A stretch of 64,000 bases of DNA from an uncultured Bacteroidales bacterium. Lineage in GTDB: Bacteria; Bacteroidota; Bacteroidia; Bacteroidales; Paludibacteraceae. A program made the translations under genes and the position numbers. Below the pieces are notes generated by a model. It saw only the letters and a program-made list of their open reading frames with translations. It made no database searches and was not told the origin of the DNA. Positions 32,937 through 41,300 of this stretch are shown here, in pieces (within the stretch, counting starts at the first letter, position 1; each line of letters starts with the position of its first letter). Where the stretch lies: the NCBI GenBank assembly GCA_900321605.1, contig ONWR01000006.1:1-64000 (forward strand), read 5' to 3'.

Positions 32937-33395
32937 TTATTCTTTCTTCAATCTTCGGCAGTGCTTGCATTCGCCGTACACGAATAGCGAGTAGTGCTGC
33001 AGGTTGAAATTGGAGTATTTACGCGTCTGTATGAGTCGGTCAATCGCTTTATCGTGGATGTCCGAGACCCTTCCGCATTGCTGGCAGATGATCTGCATGT
33101 GGTTTTTGACGCCGGTGATCAACTCATACTCGGTAGCTGCTCGTCCTCGCTGGCGGTTCGTGGCGTGCAGGATCTGCGCGGAGAGGAACAAGCTCAGTGC
33201 GTTATAGACTGTTCCCACGGATATACGCTCCGCTTGGCAAGCTTTCGCCAACTGGTCGGCTGTGAAAGGTTGCGGGAGGAGGCACACTTGCTCCAAGACC
33301 ATTTCACGAACCGTGGACACGCGCATGTTTTGTTCGGCGATATAGGTGTTGAGCCGTACGAGCGCTGCGTCGTATGGATTATTGCTTTTTTCCAT
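32937..33395 (-). CDS. Fur-family transcriptional regulator (152 aa)
   Basis: Winged helix N-terminal domain (RVSTVREMVLEQVCLLPQPF; ISVGTVYNALSLFLSAQIL, the recognition helix region) and C-terminal dimerisation domain with structural zinc cysteines CQQCG near residue 115 and GECKHC near 145. In place of the usual HHHH regulatory motif there is NHMQIICQQCG. The family includes Fur, PerR and Zur; which metal or signal it reads cannot be said. The start overlaps the GNAT-like stop by one base (TAATG). Confidence 0.85.
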   Translation of the reverse strand: MEKSNNPYDAALVRLNTYIAEQNMRVSTVREMVLEQVCLLPQPFTADQLAKACQAERISVGTVYNALSLFLSAQILHATNRQRGRAATEYELITGVKNHMQIICQQCGRVSDIHDKAIDRLIQTRKYSNFNLQHYSLFVYGECKHCRRLKKE

Positions 33396-34525
33396 TAGAT
33401 CGCTTTGATATATGCGCGATGCCGTTTATGCTGCTTATGGTCAAACTGCATAAAGAAGGACAGCACTTTGGTGTTCGTCTCTAACATGCTGGTGGTCTCT
33501 AACTTGCGGATACCGTATTGGTTGATGAGCGGTATCTGATCCTGCAGGAACAAGGCGTTGACACCTTTGTCCTGATAGTCCGGTCTGACCGCAATCAGCA
33601 GGAAGCTGAACGACTCCATCTGTTTGGCTTTCAGCGCTTTGAGCAGGTAGTACCATCCTAGCGGGAAGAGCTTACCGCCACATTTGCGCAACGCCGGTGC
33701 GATATCCGGCATACCCAAACCGACACCCACCAACTCCTCTTTCTCGTTCACTACCAAGGTCACGAAATCGAAGTTCAGGAACTGGAAATACATATCCTTG
33801 TAGTAGTTCTTCTGCTTGACGGTCATGGGCTGGAAGTTATATAACTTCTGGTACGCCGCATCGATGACGTCCATGTACTCGATGCCGAAACGCTTGACCA
33901 GCTCGCGCGAGTTCTTCACCTTGACGATATGTACATGGTAGCGCTGTTTGACCATCTCTGCCAGACGCTCGATACGCTCAGGCACAGTCTTCGGCGGGAA
34001 CACTTGGAGTTCGATCCAATCCGCCTCTTTAGTCAACCCGTATGCCTCCACGTGCTTGACGTAGTACGGGTAGTTGTACAGCGAAGCCATGACGGCGAGG
34101 TATTCGTAGCCCTCCAAGAGCAGTCCTTCGTGGTCAAAATCCGTGAACCCGACCGGTCCGTTGAGACCGTCCATGCCACGCTCTTTGCCCCACGTGACGA
34201 CTGTGTCGAGCAAGGCCTTGCTGACCTCCAGATCATCGATGAAATCGAACCATCCGAAGCGCACGTGCTTCGTGTTCCATTTCTCGTTGGCTTTGCGGTT
34301 GATGATACCTGCGATACGTCCGACGGGTTGACCGTCACGGTACGCCATCCACAGCTGGTATTCGCAAACCTCCAACGCAGGGTTCTTCTCTGCATTGAAG
34401 CAGTTCATTTCGTCAAAGAACAAGGGCGGGCAGTAATACGGACAATCGGCGTACAAATCATTAGCGAACTGAATAAACTTCTCCAGTTCTTTTTTTGTGC
34501 CTATTTTACGTATTTCTACTGCCAT
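33395..34525 (-). CDS. GNAT-like N-acetyltransferase family protein (376 aa)
   Basis: Large GNAT-type protein widespread in Bacteroidota. The N-terminal part (EIRKIGTKKELEKFIQFAND) is followed by PVGRIAGIINRKAN, FGWFDFIDDLEVSKALLD and GLNGPVGFTDFDHEGLL, the usual conserved blocks. The C-terminal part has LVGVGLGMPDIAPAL and AVRPDYQDKGVNALFL, a motif A-like acyl-CoA loop, and KLETTSMLETN. The substrate is unknown. It is preceded by repeat copy C and tRNA-Ala on the same strand and overlaps fur by one base, so the four may share transcripts. Confidence 0.8.
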   Translation of the reverse strand: MAVEIRKIGTKKELEKFIQFANDLYADCPYYCPPLFFDEMNCFNAEKNPALEVCEYQLWMAYRDGQPVGRIAGIINRKANEKWNTKHVRFGWFDFIDDLEVSKALLDTVVTWGKERGMDGLNGPVGFTDFDHEGLLLEGYEYLAVMASLYNYPYYVKHVEAYGLTKEADWIELQVFPPKTVPERIERLAEMVKQRYHVHIVKVKNSRELVKRFGIEYMDVIDAAYQKLYNFQPMTVKQKNYYKDMYFQFLNFDFVTLVVNEKEELVGVGLGMPDIAPALRKCGGKLFPLGWYYLLKALKAKQMESFSFLLIAVRPDYQDKGVNALFLQDQIPLINQYGIRKLETTSMLETNTKVLSFFMQFDHKQHKRHRAYIKAI

Positions 34526-34543
34526 AAGAGTTAGTTCTTTTTA

Positions 34544-34631
34544 GTCCCCGCAAATTTTAATTTGTGGGGAGAGGAGGACGCACGACAATTACACGAATTA
34601 CGTAGTAATGAAGTCATTGATCGTCGCGTCC
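34544..34631 (-). repeat. Structured element, family GTCCCC/GGGGAGAG (copy C)
   Basis: GTCCCC (34544), AAATTTTAATTT spacer, GGGGAGAGGAGG (34566), then a long stem GGACGC.ACGACAAT / ATTGATCGT.CGCGTCC (34576-34631) that ends in CGACG four bases from the tRNA-Ala 3' end. It fills the gap between tRNA-Ala and the GNAT-like start codon. Confidence 0.7.
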
Positions 34632-34635
34632 GACG

Positions 34636-34708
34636 TGGAGCATAGGGGAGTCGAACCCCTGACCTCAACATTGCGAACGTTGCGCTCTACCAACTGAGCT
34701 AATACCCC
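34636..34708 (-). tRNA. tRNA-Ala (anticodon CGC)
   Basis: Read leftward: acceptor GGGGTAT / ATGCTCC A with the G3-T70 (G-U) pair that marks alanine tRNAs, D arm GCTC...GAGC, anticodon loop TTCGCAA between CAACG and TGTTG, T arm GGGG-TTCGACT-CCCC type. CCA not encoded. Preceded by a 47 nt structured leader shared with tmRNA. Confidence 0.92.
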
Positions 34709-34755
34709 GGAGGTGTCCCCGTTAATCGGGGAAACCGGCCTCCGCCGGAAGGGGC
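34709..34755 (-). repeat. Structured leader shared with tmRNA (copy at tRNA-Ala)
   Basis: CGGAGGTGTCCCCG-TTAAT-CGGGG, then AAACCGGCCTCCGCCGGAAG and GGGC. Internal stem CCCCG/CGGGG, outer pairing GGAGG/CCTCC. It abuts the mature tRNA 5' end and is identical to 35270-35317 except in the 5-base loop and at the edges. Confidence 0.75.
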
Positions 34756-34784
34756 ATAAATACTTTATACCACCATTTTATGAG

Positions 34785-34804
34785 TGGAGCTAACGGGAGT
34801 CGAA
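34785..34804 (-). repeat. Partial duplicate of the tmRNA 3' end (att-like scar)
   Basis: 19 of 20 bases match the last 20 bases of tmRNA at 34882-34901 (TGGAGCTAnCGGGAGTCGAA). The tmRNA 3' end is a classic integration target, and integration leaves just such a duplicate. Only 77 bp separate the copies, so any element has been lost. That interval holds the hairpins ATTGCCCATTGGCAAT and GCCCTTCAGGGC and nothing coding. Confidence 0.5.
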
Positions 34805-34881
34805 AATTGCCCATTGGCAATAATCGTGCCCTTCAGGGCTAAGAACCCGCGCGGGGAGTCCCCCGATTGCTTCACTTTAGG

Positions 34882-35269
34882 TGGAGCTAGCGGGAGTCGA
34901 ACCCGCGTCCAAACAAGGAATACTTATGCTTTCTACACGCTTATCTTGGCCTTCATTTTCGTCCGGCGGCAAGACCCAAGCCACCAACCACCGGCTTATC
35001 TGCTAAATCTTCGGCATCGCATCGCAGCCTGCGACACCTATTCTGTGTATTCCTGCGCCACTATATCCTTTCAGCCCACAGACGCGGCTTGGAGTGACGT
35101 CTCGTTCAAGCGCCTTGCGCCCGAATACGCCGATCTACTATACTTCAATCAGGCAGCGAGAGCATATGTTCTTTCGCCAGTTATATTTTGATGCGAGTTA
35201 ACGAGCGTTGCATCATTGCTCGGCGTGCTTACACAACCATTCTACCTGCTGTCAAAACCAGATAGCCCC
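34882..35269 (-). ncRNA. ssrA: tmRNA (388 nt); tag GERTYALAA
   Basis: Rescues stalled ribosomes. The tRNA-like ends pair GGGGCTA with TAGCTCC A and include the G3-T70 alanine pair; the T arm CGGG-TTCGACT-CCCG is clear. The message-like part resumes at GGC (35176-35178): GGC GAA AGA ACA TAT GCT CTC GCT GCC TGA, that is GERTYALAA (35152-35178), which ends in the YALAA typical of Bacteroidota. The promoter is at 35348-35381. CCA not encoded. Confidence 0.93.
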
Positions 35270-35317
35270 CGGAGGTGTCCCCGACAAACGGGGAAACCGG
35301 CCTCCGCCGGAAGGGGC
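35270..35317 (-). repeat. Structured leader shared with tRNA-Ala (copy at tmRNA)
   Basis: CGGAGGTGTCCCCG-ACAAA-CGGGG, then AAACCGGCCTCCGCCGGAAG and GGGC, directly upstream of tmRNA G1. It is within the expected primary transcript, so it would be removed by RNase P. Confidence 0.75.
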
Positions 35318-35347
35318 CTACACCCCTAACAATCGCGAAAAAGCGTG

Positions 35348-35381
35348 CAAAAGTACTGCTTTTTTTTTATATACGCAAATT
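35348..35381 (-). promoter_or_regulatory. Bacteroidota promoter for tmRNA
   Basis: Read leftward: TTTGCGTATAT (35369-35379), an A9 spacer, TACTTTTGCACGC (-7 box 35348-35355). Confidence 0.8.
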
Positions 35382-35447
35382 TTTTTGTAAGAAAATATAT
35401 TTTTCCCTCATTTTTGACCATTTGTACACAAATAATATCTCGTTGCA

Positions 35448-36143
35448 TTATGCCGTTAGCGGGAAGGCTTGGAACAACTGCATCATTTGGATTGTTTCAG
35501 AAAGCATCTTGTTCCGTACAAAAGTCTTTGTTTCAGCATCTGTCAGTTCTCCAAGACCGTTCAGCAGGCTACGACCTGGCATCTGTTGCAAACTCTCAAT
35601 ACAGCGTTGCAAATAGTTTTCCAGCGACGTTTCCATGCGAGTCTCCACGATGCTGCGGTTTATCGGCGTTCGACGATTGAGGAAAAACCAGCAATCGAAG
35701 ATATCACGACTGGTAGTCTCTGTTCGATCCAATAATGCACATAACTTGTGGGCGAACATGTCGGCTTCCGTCATAACACGGATCTCCAATCCCAGCAAGT
35801 TACGCCATTCGTAATGGTTATCGTACTGACGATTACTGATTTCCACCTTCAGCTTACGTTCACCGGCTCCGTAGTCCAAAACGAGCAGCGGTCCGTAGAA
35901 CTTAATCGCTTCGTCATGAATCTTGCCATATTTGAGCAAGATATTGCGAACTCGGTTAAAGACTTCCTCCTGTTTGGAGACATCCAGCAGGTTGAAATCC
36001 AAATCCACTGAGAAGCGGGGTAACTGATAGAAGAACATCAATGCGGTTCCTCCTTTGAAACCCAGCACAGATGCTAACATCGCGTCCGAATAGATATCCT
36101 TCAAAATCTGAAGCATCAGAAATTTGTGTCTATTAAGGTCCAT
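35448..36143 (-). CDS. AbiEii-type nucleotidyltransferase toxin (231 aa)
   Basis: Toxin of a type IV toxin-antitoxin/abortive infection system. The nucleotidyltransferase core is visible: FKGGTALMFFYQL (GGT-type motif near residue 30), then FSVDLDFNLLD (the DxD metal site near 45), VLDYGAGERKLKVEISNRQ, and a helical C-terminal half with MFAHKLCALLDR. It lies six bases after the antitoxin gene, as usual in abiE operons. Located between tmRNA and HigBA, an integration-prone place. Confidence 0.9.
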   Translation of the reverse strand: MDLNRHKFLMLQILKDIYSDAMLASVLGFKGGTALMFFYQLPRFSVDLDFNLLDVSKQEEVFNRVRNILLKYGKIHDEAIKFYGPLLVLDYGAGERKLKVEISNRQYDNHYEWRNLLGLEIRVMTEADMFAHKLCALLDRTETTSRDIFDCWFFLNRRTPINRSIVETRMETSLENYLQRCIESLQQMPGRSLLNGLGELTDAETKTFVRNKMLSETIQMMQLFQAFPLTA

Positions 36144-36149
36144 AAGTTT

Positions 36150-36719
36150 TTAGGATTTGACGTTAAACATTGCTTTTACCCGTTCGTTCATCCGTTCGCT
36201 TTGGTACAACGGAAGCAAGTCTTGTACAACTTTCCTATCCAACGGATGAAGGTTATCGAAATGATATTGCGCGTTCAGATACAGCGTATCCAAAAATGCC
36301 CTTTCCGGCGTAGCAATATTGATATTGCCTATATTTCGGATACCTCTCATATCTGCCATTAGTTCGCCTCGCATCTGCCGGTATTGGATAGCGTGACCAC
36401 CCACCTCAAGCAAGCGATTCCGAAAACTAACGGCTGTGAGGGTAGTATCGTACTGAAAGACTATTCCTGCTTTTTGGAGCACATACTCCAACGAGAGATA
36501 GCACGGTACTTGTAGTACGCATGCCAGTTCTTCGGGATTATATCCGGGCTTGGCATAAACACCGCGCTGCAAGGAAAGCAGTTGTCCGCTATGCACGAAA
36601 TAATACATCCGCTTCGCTACCAAGGTCGTGCTCGTTTCTCCTAAAAGAAGCGCTAACTGATTGGTAGTGAACACCGTACGGGCATCTTTCCAGATGATTG
36701 ATGAATTGCTCTGCTGCAT
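36150..36719 (-). CDS. AbiEi-type antitoxin / transcriptional repressor (189 aa)
   Basis: N-terminal winged helix (VFTTNQLALLLGETSTTLVAKRMYYFVHSGQLLSLQRGVYAKPGY; the YxLVxxGxLxxLxRGVY pattern is diagnostic) and a C-terminal domain with YLSLEYVLQKAGIVFQYDT and INIATPERAFLDTLYL. AbiEi proteins both block the toxin and repress the operon by binding inverted repeats. A perfect 19 bp palindrome (36723-36741) sits just upstream of this start codon, between it and the promoter, and is the likely operator. Confidence 0.9.
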   Translation of the reverse strand: MQQSNSSIIWKDARTVFTTNQLALLLGETSTTLVAKRMYYFVHSGQLLSLQRGVYAKPGYNPEELACVLQVPCYLSLEYVLQKAGIVFQYDTTLTAVSFRNRLLEVGGHAIQYRQMRGELMADMRGIRNIGNINIATPERAFLDTLYLNAQYHFDNLHPLDRKVVQDLLPLYQSERMNERVKAMFNVKS

Positions 36720-36722
36720 GTT

Positions 36723-36741
36723 ATTCTAAATAATTTAGAAT
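36723..36741. promoter_or_regulatory. Likely AbiEi operator palindrome
   Basis: ATTCTAAAT-A-ATTTAGAAT is a perfect 9 bp inverted repeat between the -7 box and the abiEi start. Confidence 0.65.
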
Positions 36742-36749
36742 TTCTGGCT

Positions 36750-36783
36750 GCAAAGATACAACAAATATTTGGAATACACAAGG
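36750..36783 (-). promoter_or_regulatory. Bacteroidota promoter for abiE operon
   Basis: Read leftward: TTGTGTATTCC (36771-36781), then TATCTTTG (36751-36758). Confidence 0.7.
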
Positions 36784-36855
36784 ATTTTATGAAAAAAATC
36801 AAATTTATTTAAGGTTTTTACAGAAAAGACTTGTTATTCGCACAATTATGCGACT

Positions 36856-36900
36856 GTACCTTCGGAGGATTCCTTATTTATAAGGGCGTGCCGACGGTAC
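36856..36900. repeat. Hairpin element GTACCTTCGGAGG...GGCGTGCCGACGGTAC
   Basis: Outer stem GTACCTTCGG/CCGACGGTAC with one mismatch, inner stem CCTTAT/ATAAGG. The arms TTCGGAGG and GGGCGTGCCG recur at 63940-64000 with a different inner stem. Confidence 0.6.
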
Positions 36901-36930
36901 AACAAATATTTGTTTGCGTTTTTTGAACAA

Positions 36931-37014
36931 TTTTAGGCCATTTTGGACCACCCAAATAAAAAACCGGAGCCCGAAGAGCCCCGATTTTCTATCCATTCAC
37001 TCATTCATCCATTC
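36931..37014. repeat. 84 bp direct repeat flanking HigBA, copy 1 (contains terminator)
   Basis: 80 of 84 bases are identical to 37809-37892. It contains a terminator (ACCGGAGCCC/GAGCCCCGATTT) and a CATTCATC tandem, and lies directly downstream of higA. Confidence 0.85.
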
Positions 37015-37038
37015 ATCCATTCATCCATTCTGCACGGC

Positions 37039-37407
37039 CTATAAACCCAAAGCCATTTCCGGCGTGATATTCAATTTAAGACACATCGTGCGTGCTAGGG
37101 AAAGGGATGGTTCGGTCTTGCCATGCATGATTTCGCTCATTCGCGGGGAACTAATGCCCAACAATTCTGCGGCGCTTTTTTGTGTCAACCCCATCTCGTA
37201 CAAACGAAGTTTGAGCACCTCTACCAATGAAGGCGCGGCGATAGGATAATGTACATCCTCGTATTCGGCTACGAGGTCGGAGAGAAGCGACAATTCAATA
37301 TTCTCCGGAGAATCTTCCGGCACATTATCGCCCCAAGTCAACGGCAACAACTCGTCAATACGTGCCATTGCTGCTTCATACTCTTTTTCAGTCTTAATCT
37401 GTGCCAT
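37039..37407 (-). CDS. higA: HigA-type antitoxin, XRE family (122 aa)
   Basis: C-terminal helix-turn-helix (LRLYEMGLTQKSAAELLGISSPRMSEIMHGKTEPS, about residues 66-100, typical of HigA) and an N-terminal toxin-binding part (EYEAAMARIDELL, common to this antitoxin group). It follows higB by 4 bp; the toxin-first order is the normal one for higBA. It would neutralise HigB and repress the operon promoter at 37735-37767. Confidence 0.9.
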   Translation of the reverse strand: MAQIKTEKEYEAAMARIDELLPLTWGDNVPEDSPENIELSLLSDLVAEYEDVHYPIAAPSLVEVLKLRLYEMGLTQKSAAELLGISSPRMSEIMHGKTEPSLSLARTMCLKLNITPEMALGL

Positions 37408-37411
37408 AGTC

Positions 37412-37708
37412 TTACAAATTTTGAATGTCAGTTATTTTATCGTATTCGGTATGTGTCCCGATAAAACGGATGAACACATGTTGCGGCGTAAACTTAATCA
37501 CAACTACCAAGCGAAAATCATTTCCCTTTATGTTAAACACATAGTGCTGGTTCCCCACATAGTCCACAGAATTGAATGTCTGCTTGATATCTTGTAAACT
37601 TTTCCATTCGGCTTCTTCTGTTTTTGTATACCATTCATCCAATGCTGTTTTGGCTTGCGGGTGAATAGAGTAATACTCAACAATTTTTTTTCTTGCTATT
37701 ACGCGCAT
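37412..37708 (-). CDS. higB: HigB-family mRNA interferase toxin (98 aa)
   Basis: Matches the HigB_toxin family throughout: MRVIARKKIVEYYSIHPQAK, then WKSLQDIKQTFNSVDYVGNQ, YVFNIKGNDFRLVVVI and VFIRFIGTHTEYDKI. Members cleave mRNA on the ribosome. Normal length. The pair is bounded by an 84 bp direct repeat (36931-37014 and 37809-37892), indicating that the module was inserted next to the surface-protein operon. Confidence 0.93.
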   Translation of the reverse strand: MRVIARKKIVEYYSIHPQAKTALDEWYTKTEEAEWKSLQDIKQTFNSVDYVGNQHYVFNIKGNDFRLVVVIKFTPQHVFIRFIGTHTEYDKITDIQNL

Positions 37709-37733
37709 TTTTCGTTATATTTAGTTTCACGCT

Positions 37734-37768
37734 GCAAAATTACTATAAAAATTCCAAATATCCAAATA
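37734..37768 (-). promoter_or_regulatory. Bacteroidota promoter for higBA
   Basis: Read leftward: TTTGGATATTTGG (37754-37766), then TAATTTTG (37735-37742). The TTTGGATATTTGG stretch is itself a short direct repeat and may be a HigA site. Confidence 0.7.
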
Positions 37769-37808
37769 TTTTTCCAAAAATCGTAATTATTTCTGTCTTT
37801 TTGTCTCA

Positions 37809-37892
37809 TTTTAGGCCATTTTGGACCACCTAAATAAAAAACCGGAGCCCAAAGAGCTCCGATTTTCTATCCATTCACCCATTCATCCATTC
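37809..37892. repeat. 84 bp direct repeat flanking HigBA, copy 2 (contains terminator)
   Basis: 80 of 84 bases match copy 1. The terminator (ACCGGAGCCC/GAGCTCCGATTT) serves the small membrane protein, whose last codons lie inside the repeat. Confidence 0.85.
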
Positions 37893-38305
37893 AACGTTCG
37901 CTTCTTGCGGCGGAGATAAACGACGCCGCAGAAAGCGAGTGCCATCAGCAGCAGCGGCAGGATAGTATCGCCGAGGGGCATAGGCTCACCCGGATTATCC
38001 GGATCCTCATCACCGTCTTCCGTTGTTCCGCCATCTCCGACATCTCGCTTCGCCCGTCTCGGACCCGATGGCGCGTAGTCCTCCGCCGTTGTGATTCCGC
38101 TTACTGCTGCCATCGGCAGCGCTGAGCCGGACTTCATCATCACCGAGCCGGTGGAGCTCATTGTGAGAGTCGGCATCTCGGCGTAGTGTTGACTGTACTG
38201 GATTCCTCGTCTCTGAGGTTGGTACGTCGTACCGAACGTGGCTGCGGCTACGCTCACCACGCTCAGTACGCCGATTACGATCAATAAATATCTCAATGTT
38301 TTCAT
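37883..38305 (-). CDS. Small exported protein with C-terminal membrane anchor (140 aa)
   Basis: Signal peptide (MKTLRYLLIVIGVLSVVSVAAA), a short mature region, an acidic linker (DGGTTEDGDEDPDNPGE), then LGDTILPLLLMALAFCGVVY and RRKKR, a C-terminal membrane segment with a basic stop signal. Small proteins of this design are often found beside large repeat-rich surface proteins in Bacteroidales, and it follows the 1533-residue surface protein by 44 bp. The start at 38305 directly precedes the signal peptide. Function unknown; possibly membrane retention or sorting. Confidence 0.7.
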   Translation of the reverse strand: MKTLRYLLIVIGVLSVVSVAAATFGTTYQPQRRGIQYSQHYAEMPTLTMSSTGSVMMKSGSALPMAAVSGITTAEDYAPSGPRRAKRDVGDGGTTEDGDEDPDNPGEPMPLGDTILPLLLMALAFCGVVYLRRKKRTLNG

Positions 38306-38340
38306 ATTCCTTAACTCCTTCATTCGTTCATTCGTTAAAC
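38306..38340. repeat. Degenerate CATTCGTT repeat
   Basis: TCCTTCATTCGTTCATTCGT lies between the surface protein stop and the small membrane protein. Confidence 0.5.
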
Positions 38341-38349
38341 ATCACTTAT

Positions 38350-41300
38350 TTATTTCACGCGTTTTCCTGTGGTATCGTATATTATTCCGTTAATCCAGAT
38401 ATATACCTTGTCATGATAGATGAACTTAAACGGCTTGTCGCTGTTGATATCTCCGCCTGCGTTAATAGCGTCTATTCCGGTCGGTGTCTGACGTTCGCCC
38501 GCTTTGGCATTGATAGCGAAGCGTCCGTTGATGGTGCCTGCGGTGGACGAGAAGGTATAACTCTGCTCAATCAGGTTCGTTACCTTATCGCCGTTCTGAT
38601 AGTCAATCAGGTAAACCCCTTCCAGTTCGCCGGCTATACTTGCTTCGTGCAGCGAGAACGTATATTCTCCGTCAGCCGGGATACGTACGCTCACCGGAAT
38701 CCATTCCTTCGCCAGCATCTCGTTAATCGCCACGTACGCCATATTCATATCGCCGTATCGCATGTATGTACGTAAGGTGTTTCCGTCGCTGAGCAACTTC
38801 TCCAGATCGGCGTTCGTCTCATATTCAGAAGTATATTTCTCACTCACCAGAATACCCATCATATCTTCCGATTGCTCGTTGCTCAGCACGATATATGCCT
38901 GTTGTTCTGGAATGCTTTCCGGCTTTTCTTCCGTACGATAACTTGGAGCGGACGGTTTGCGGTTTGCCGTTCCAAATGTAATCGTTCCGGTTTCCGGAGC
39001 CTTGATTAGGAACGCACTCGCCGGTGCTAACTTGGTTAGGGCAGTAGGCTTTTGATCATACTCTTTGAAATCAACGTCTGGAATATTCACATAGGCCACG
39101 TTCGTCTCTCCCTCTGTATAGGTGATCGCTCCTTGATGCAATGACATGTACGGGTTCGCAATCAAGTTCCATCCCTTTGCATATGTAGGCGTTGACCCTG
39201 TGCCATGTGCCGTTACCGATACTTGATCTTTGTGTGTGCCACCAAATTCGCCGGACTCTCCGTTCGTCGTCCAAGTTCCTTCTCCCCATGTGCCGCTCGG
39301 TAAGGTCAGCGGCATGCGGATGATAGAGAACGCCTTTCCTGTCGGACGTTTAGCAGTCATCGCATATCCGGTTGAAGGAGTCAACGTCGTCGGAACAGGC
39401 AAGTTACCTCCTTCGCCATACTGCTTCCAGTTAGCGCCGCTTCCTACACCCTCTTGTACGTTCGTTGCGCGGCTCGCGCCGTCGTAGTAACGCATACGGA
39501 TGTTTTCTGAAGGTCCTACACTCGGATCAACGGTACAGTACCGGTACGTAAAGTTCTCTACCGTCGCATTCCATGGCACAGCAATCGGATAATACTGATC
39601 ATAGTCAATATACCAATCTGCATATACATTCGTTGCTTTCAATGTAGCAGTAGAAGACGTTACGTGCAAACGAGCTACATCATATTTCTTCGTACCCGCA
39701 CGGCTCCAACCATTACGCAGAACCAAAGTGGTAGCAATCAGCGTACCTGTCGAAGCCACAACTGTTGCACCCGGATAGATGTTAAGCTCTTTGATAGTCA
39801 CATCAGGATTAGGACTATAATCAGCATCTATCGTTACCGTTTTGCCCGGTAATACATGCACTTCCGTATTCCAATCGCTCTTAAGAGGATAATTGGTTTT
39901 ATTGATAGTAATGTCGCTTGCTATAATCTTCGGCACGACGATATTACTTACCGCCTTGACCGTTTCGTCTTTCTTCCACTCTAATGTCAACATCGCTCCG
40001 TTGCTTGCGGCAGCCGCAAAGTCAATACCGTCGAAGTTCACCGTGTAGTTATATTTCGAAGCTCTGCTCTTTCCGCTCGTCAGCGTCTGGCTCAGCGGGA
40101 TAGCGGAACTGGTTGCTTCGCCCAGATGAGCCACTACCGATGTGGCATCCACACCTACTGCATCCACTTCGATCACACCTCCGTGCTGTCCCCATTCTAC
40201 GAAGTATGCTTCCGTAAACACGATATCACTTGCCGGTATTAGTCTCAACTCTTCTACACCTGTTGCATATGTACCCCATGCAAACGGGCTATTCTTGATG
40301 CTCAGCGTTCCGGGGTTGTTCGAACTAATTAAGTTATATTTCGCATCTTGTGGATTGGTGATACTTGTATTGATTTGTTTGAGTGTCCACCAATATTGTT
40401 TATTGATATTATTAGTAACCGTTGCTGAACCATCTCCCTTAAGGCTATTTTTCGGGAAAGCGTATGCGAATAAGGGCTTATTGCTATTATTTTTCATTCC
40501 AAGTTTGATTTTCTCACCATCAGGATTACCGTCATCATCTCCATCATTATAGAGGAATCCTGAAGCACCACTATTTTGTCCATATAAATTGTAGATGTTG
40601 GTGCTAGCAGTATAAGCGAGGCTTGGATTATTTATGTCGTTCACTGCTATTTCTACTGGATCAGGAGTACTTTCTTCGCTAAAATCAGCAGGAAGCGCGT
40701 ACCACTTATTGCCTACTTTTCCTGCTATCACAAAGTCAGCAGGTAAATGACGACCAATGATGTCTTGCGTTAACACAACCGTCTTGGGTTTCGCTCCTCC
40801 TACGCTCACAGTGATACCTGTCAGTTTGTCCAAACCGTCACTGGTGTCTCCTGCATCCGGAGTATAGAAGATATATGCGTTTGTACTTATCGCTCCGTTT
40901 ACGTCGGTGGTGACAGCTGTACCATCAGCGTTCTTAATTGCGAACTTGGACGGCAGGTCGGGGAATGTCAATGCCGTACTTGGTGTCAAACCACTACCAG
41001 TTATCTCAATGTAATCCTGCGAACGAACGGTTTTGCTTGCCGTCGATGTAATAAATATCGGTGTTCCCGTTGTAGCCAAATGCGGCGTTAGCGTCAACTC
41101 CGAGCAGCTAAACGCGTACTTGGTATATTCCATATGCGTAGCCGAAACGGTGATTTCTATATCGCCATCTATATTAGCATGGTGAATAGTTAACATCGCT
41201 GTACTACCATCAACTTCCCATTCATAATCTGCTCCAGATCCTTCTGTCATCGGACTTCCGCCCATCGTAACAGAAACAAGGGTCATATCCTTGTAATGTG

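Noticed and set aside
35270..35317. Intrinsic terminator or riboswitch upstream of tmRNA
   Set aside because: It directly abuts mature G1 with no T-tract, and the same sequence precedes tRNA-Ala, so a leader shared by both is the better reading.
36992..37030. CATTCATC array as possible CRISPR or origin iterons
   Set aside because: Continuous short tandem repeat downstream of higA, present in both flanking direct repeats; no replication genes.
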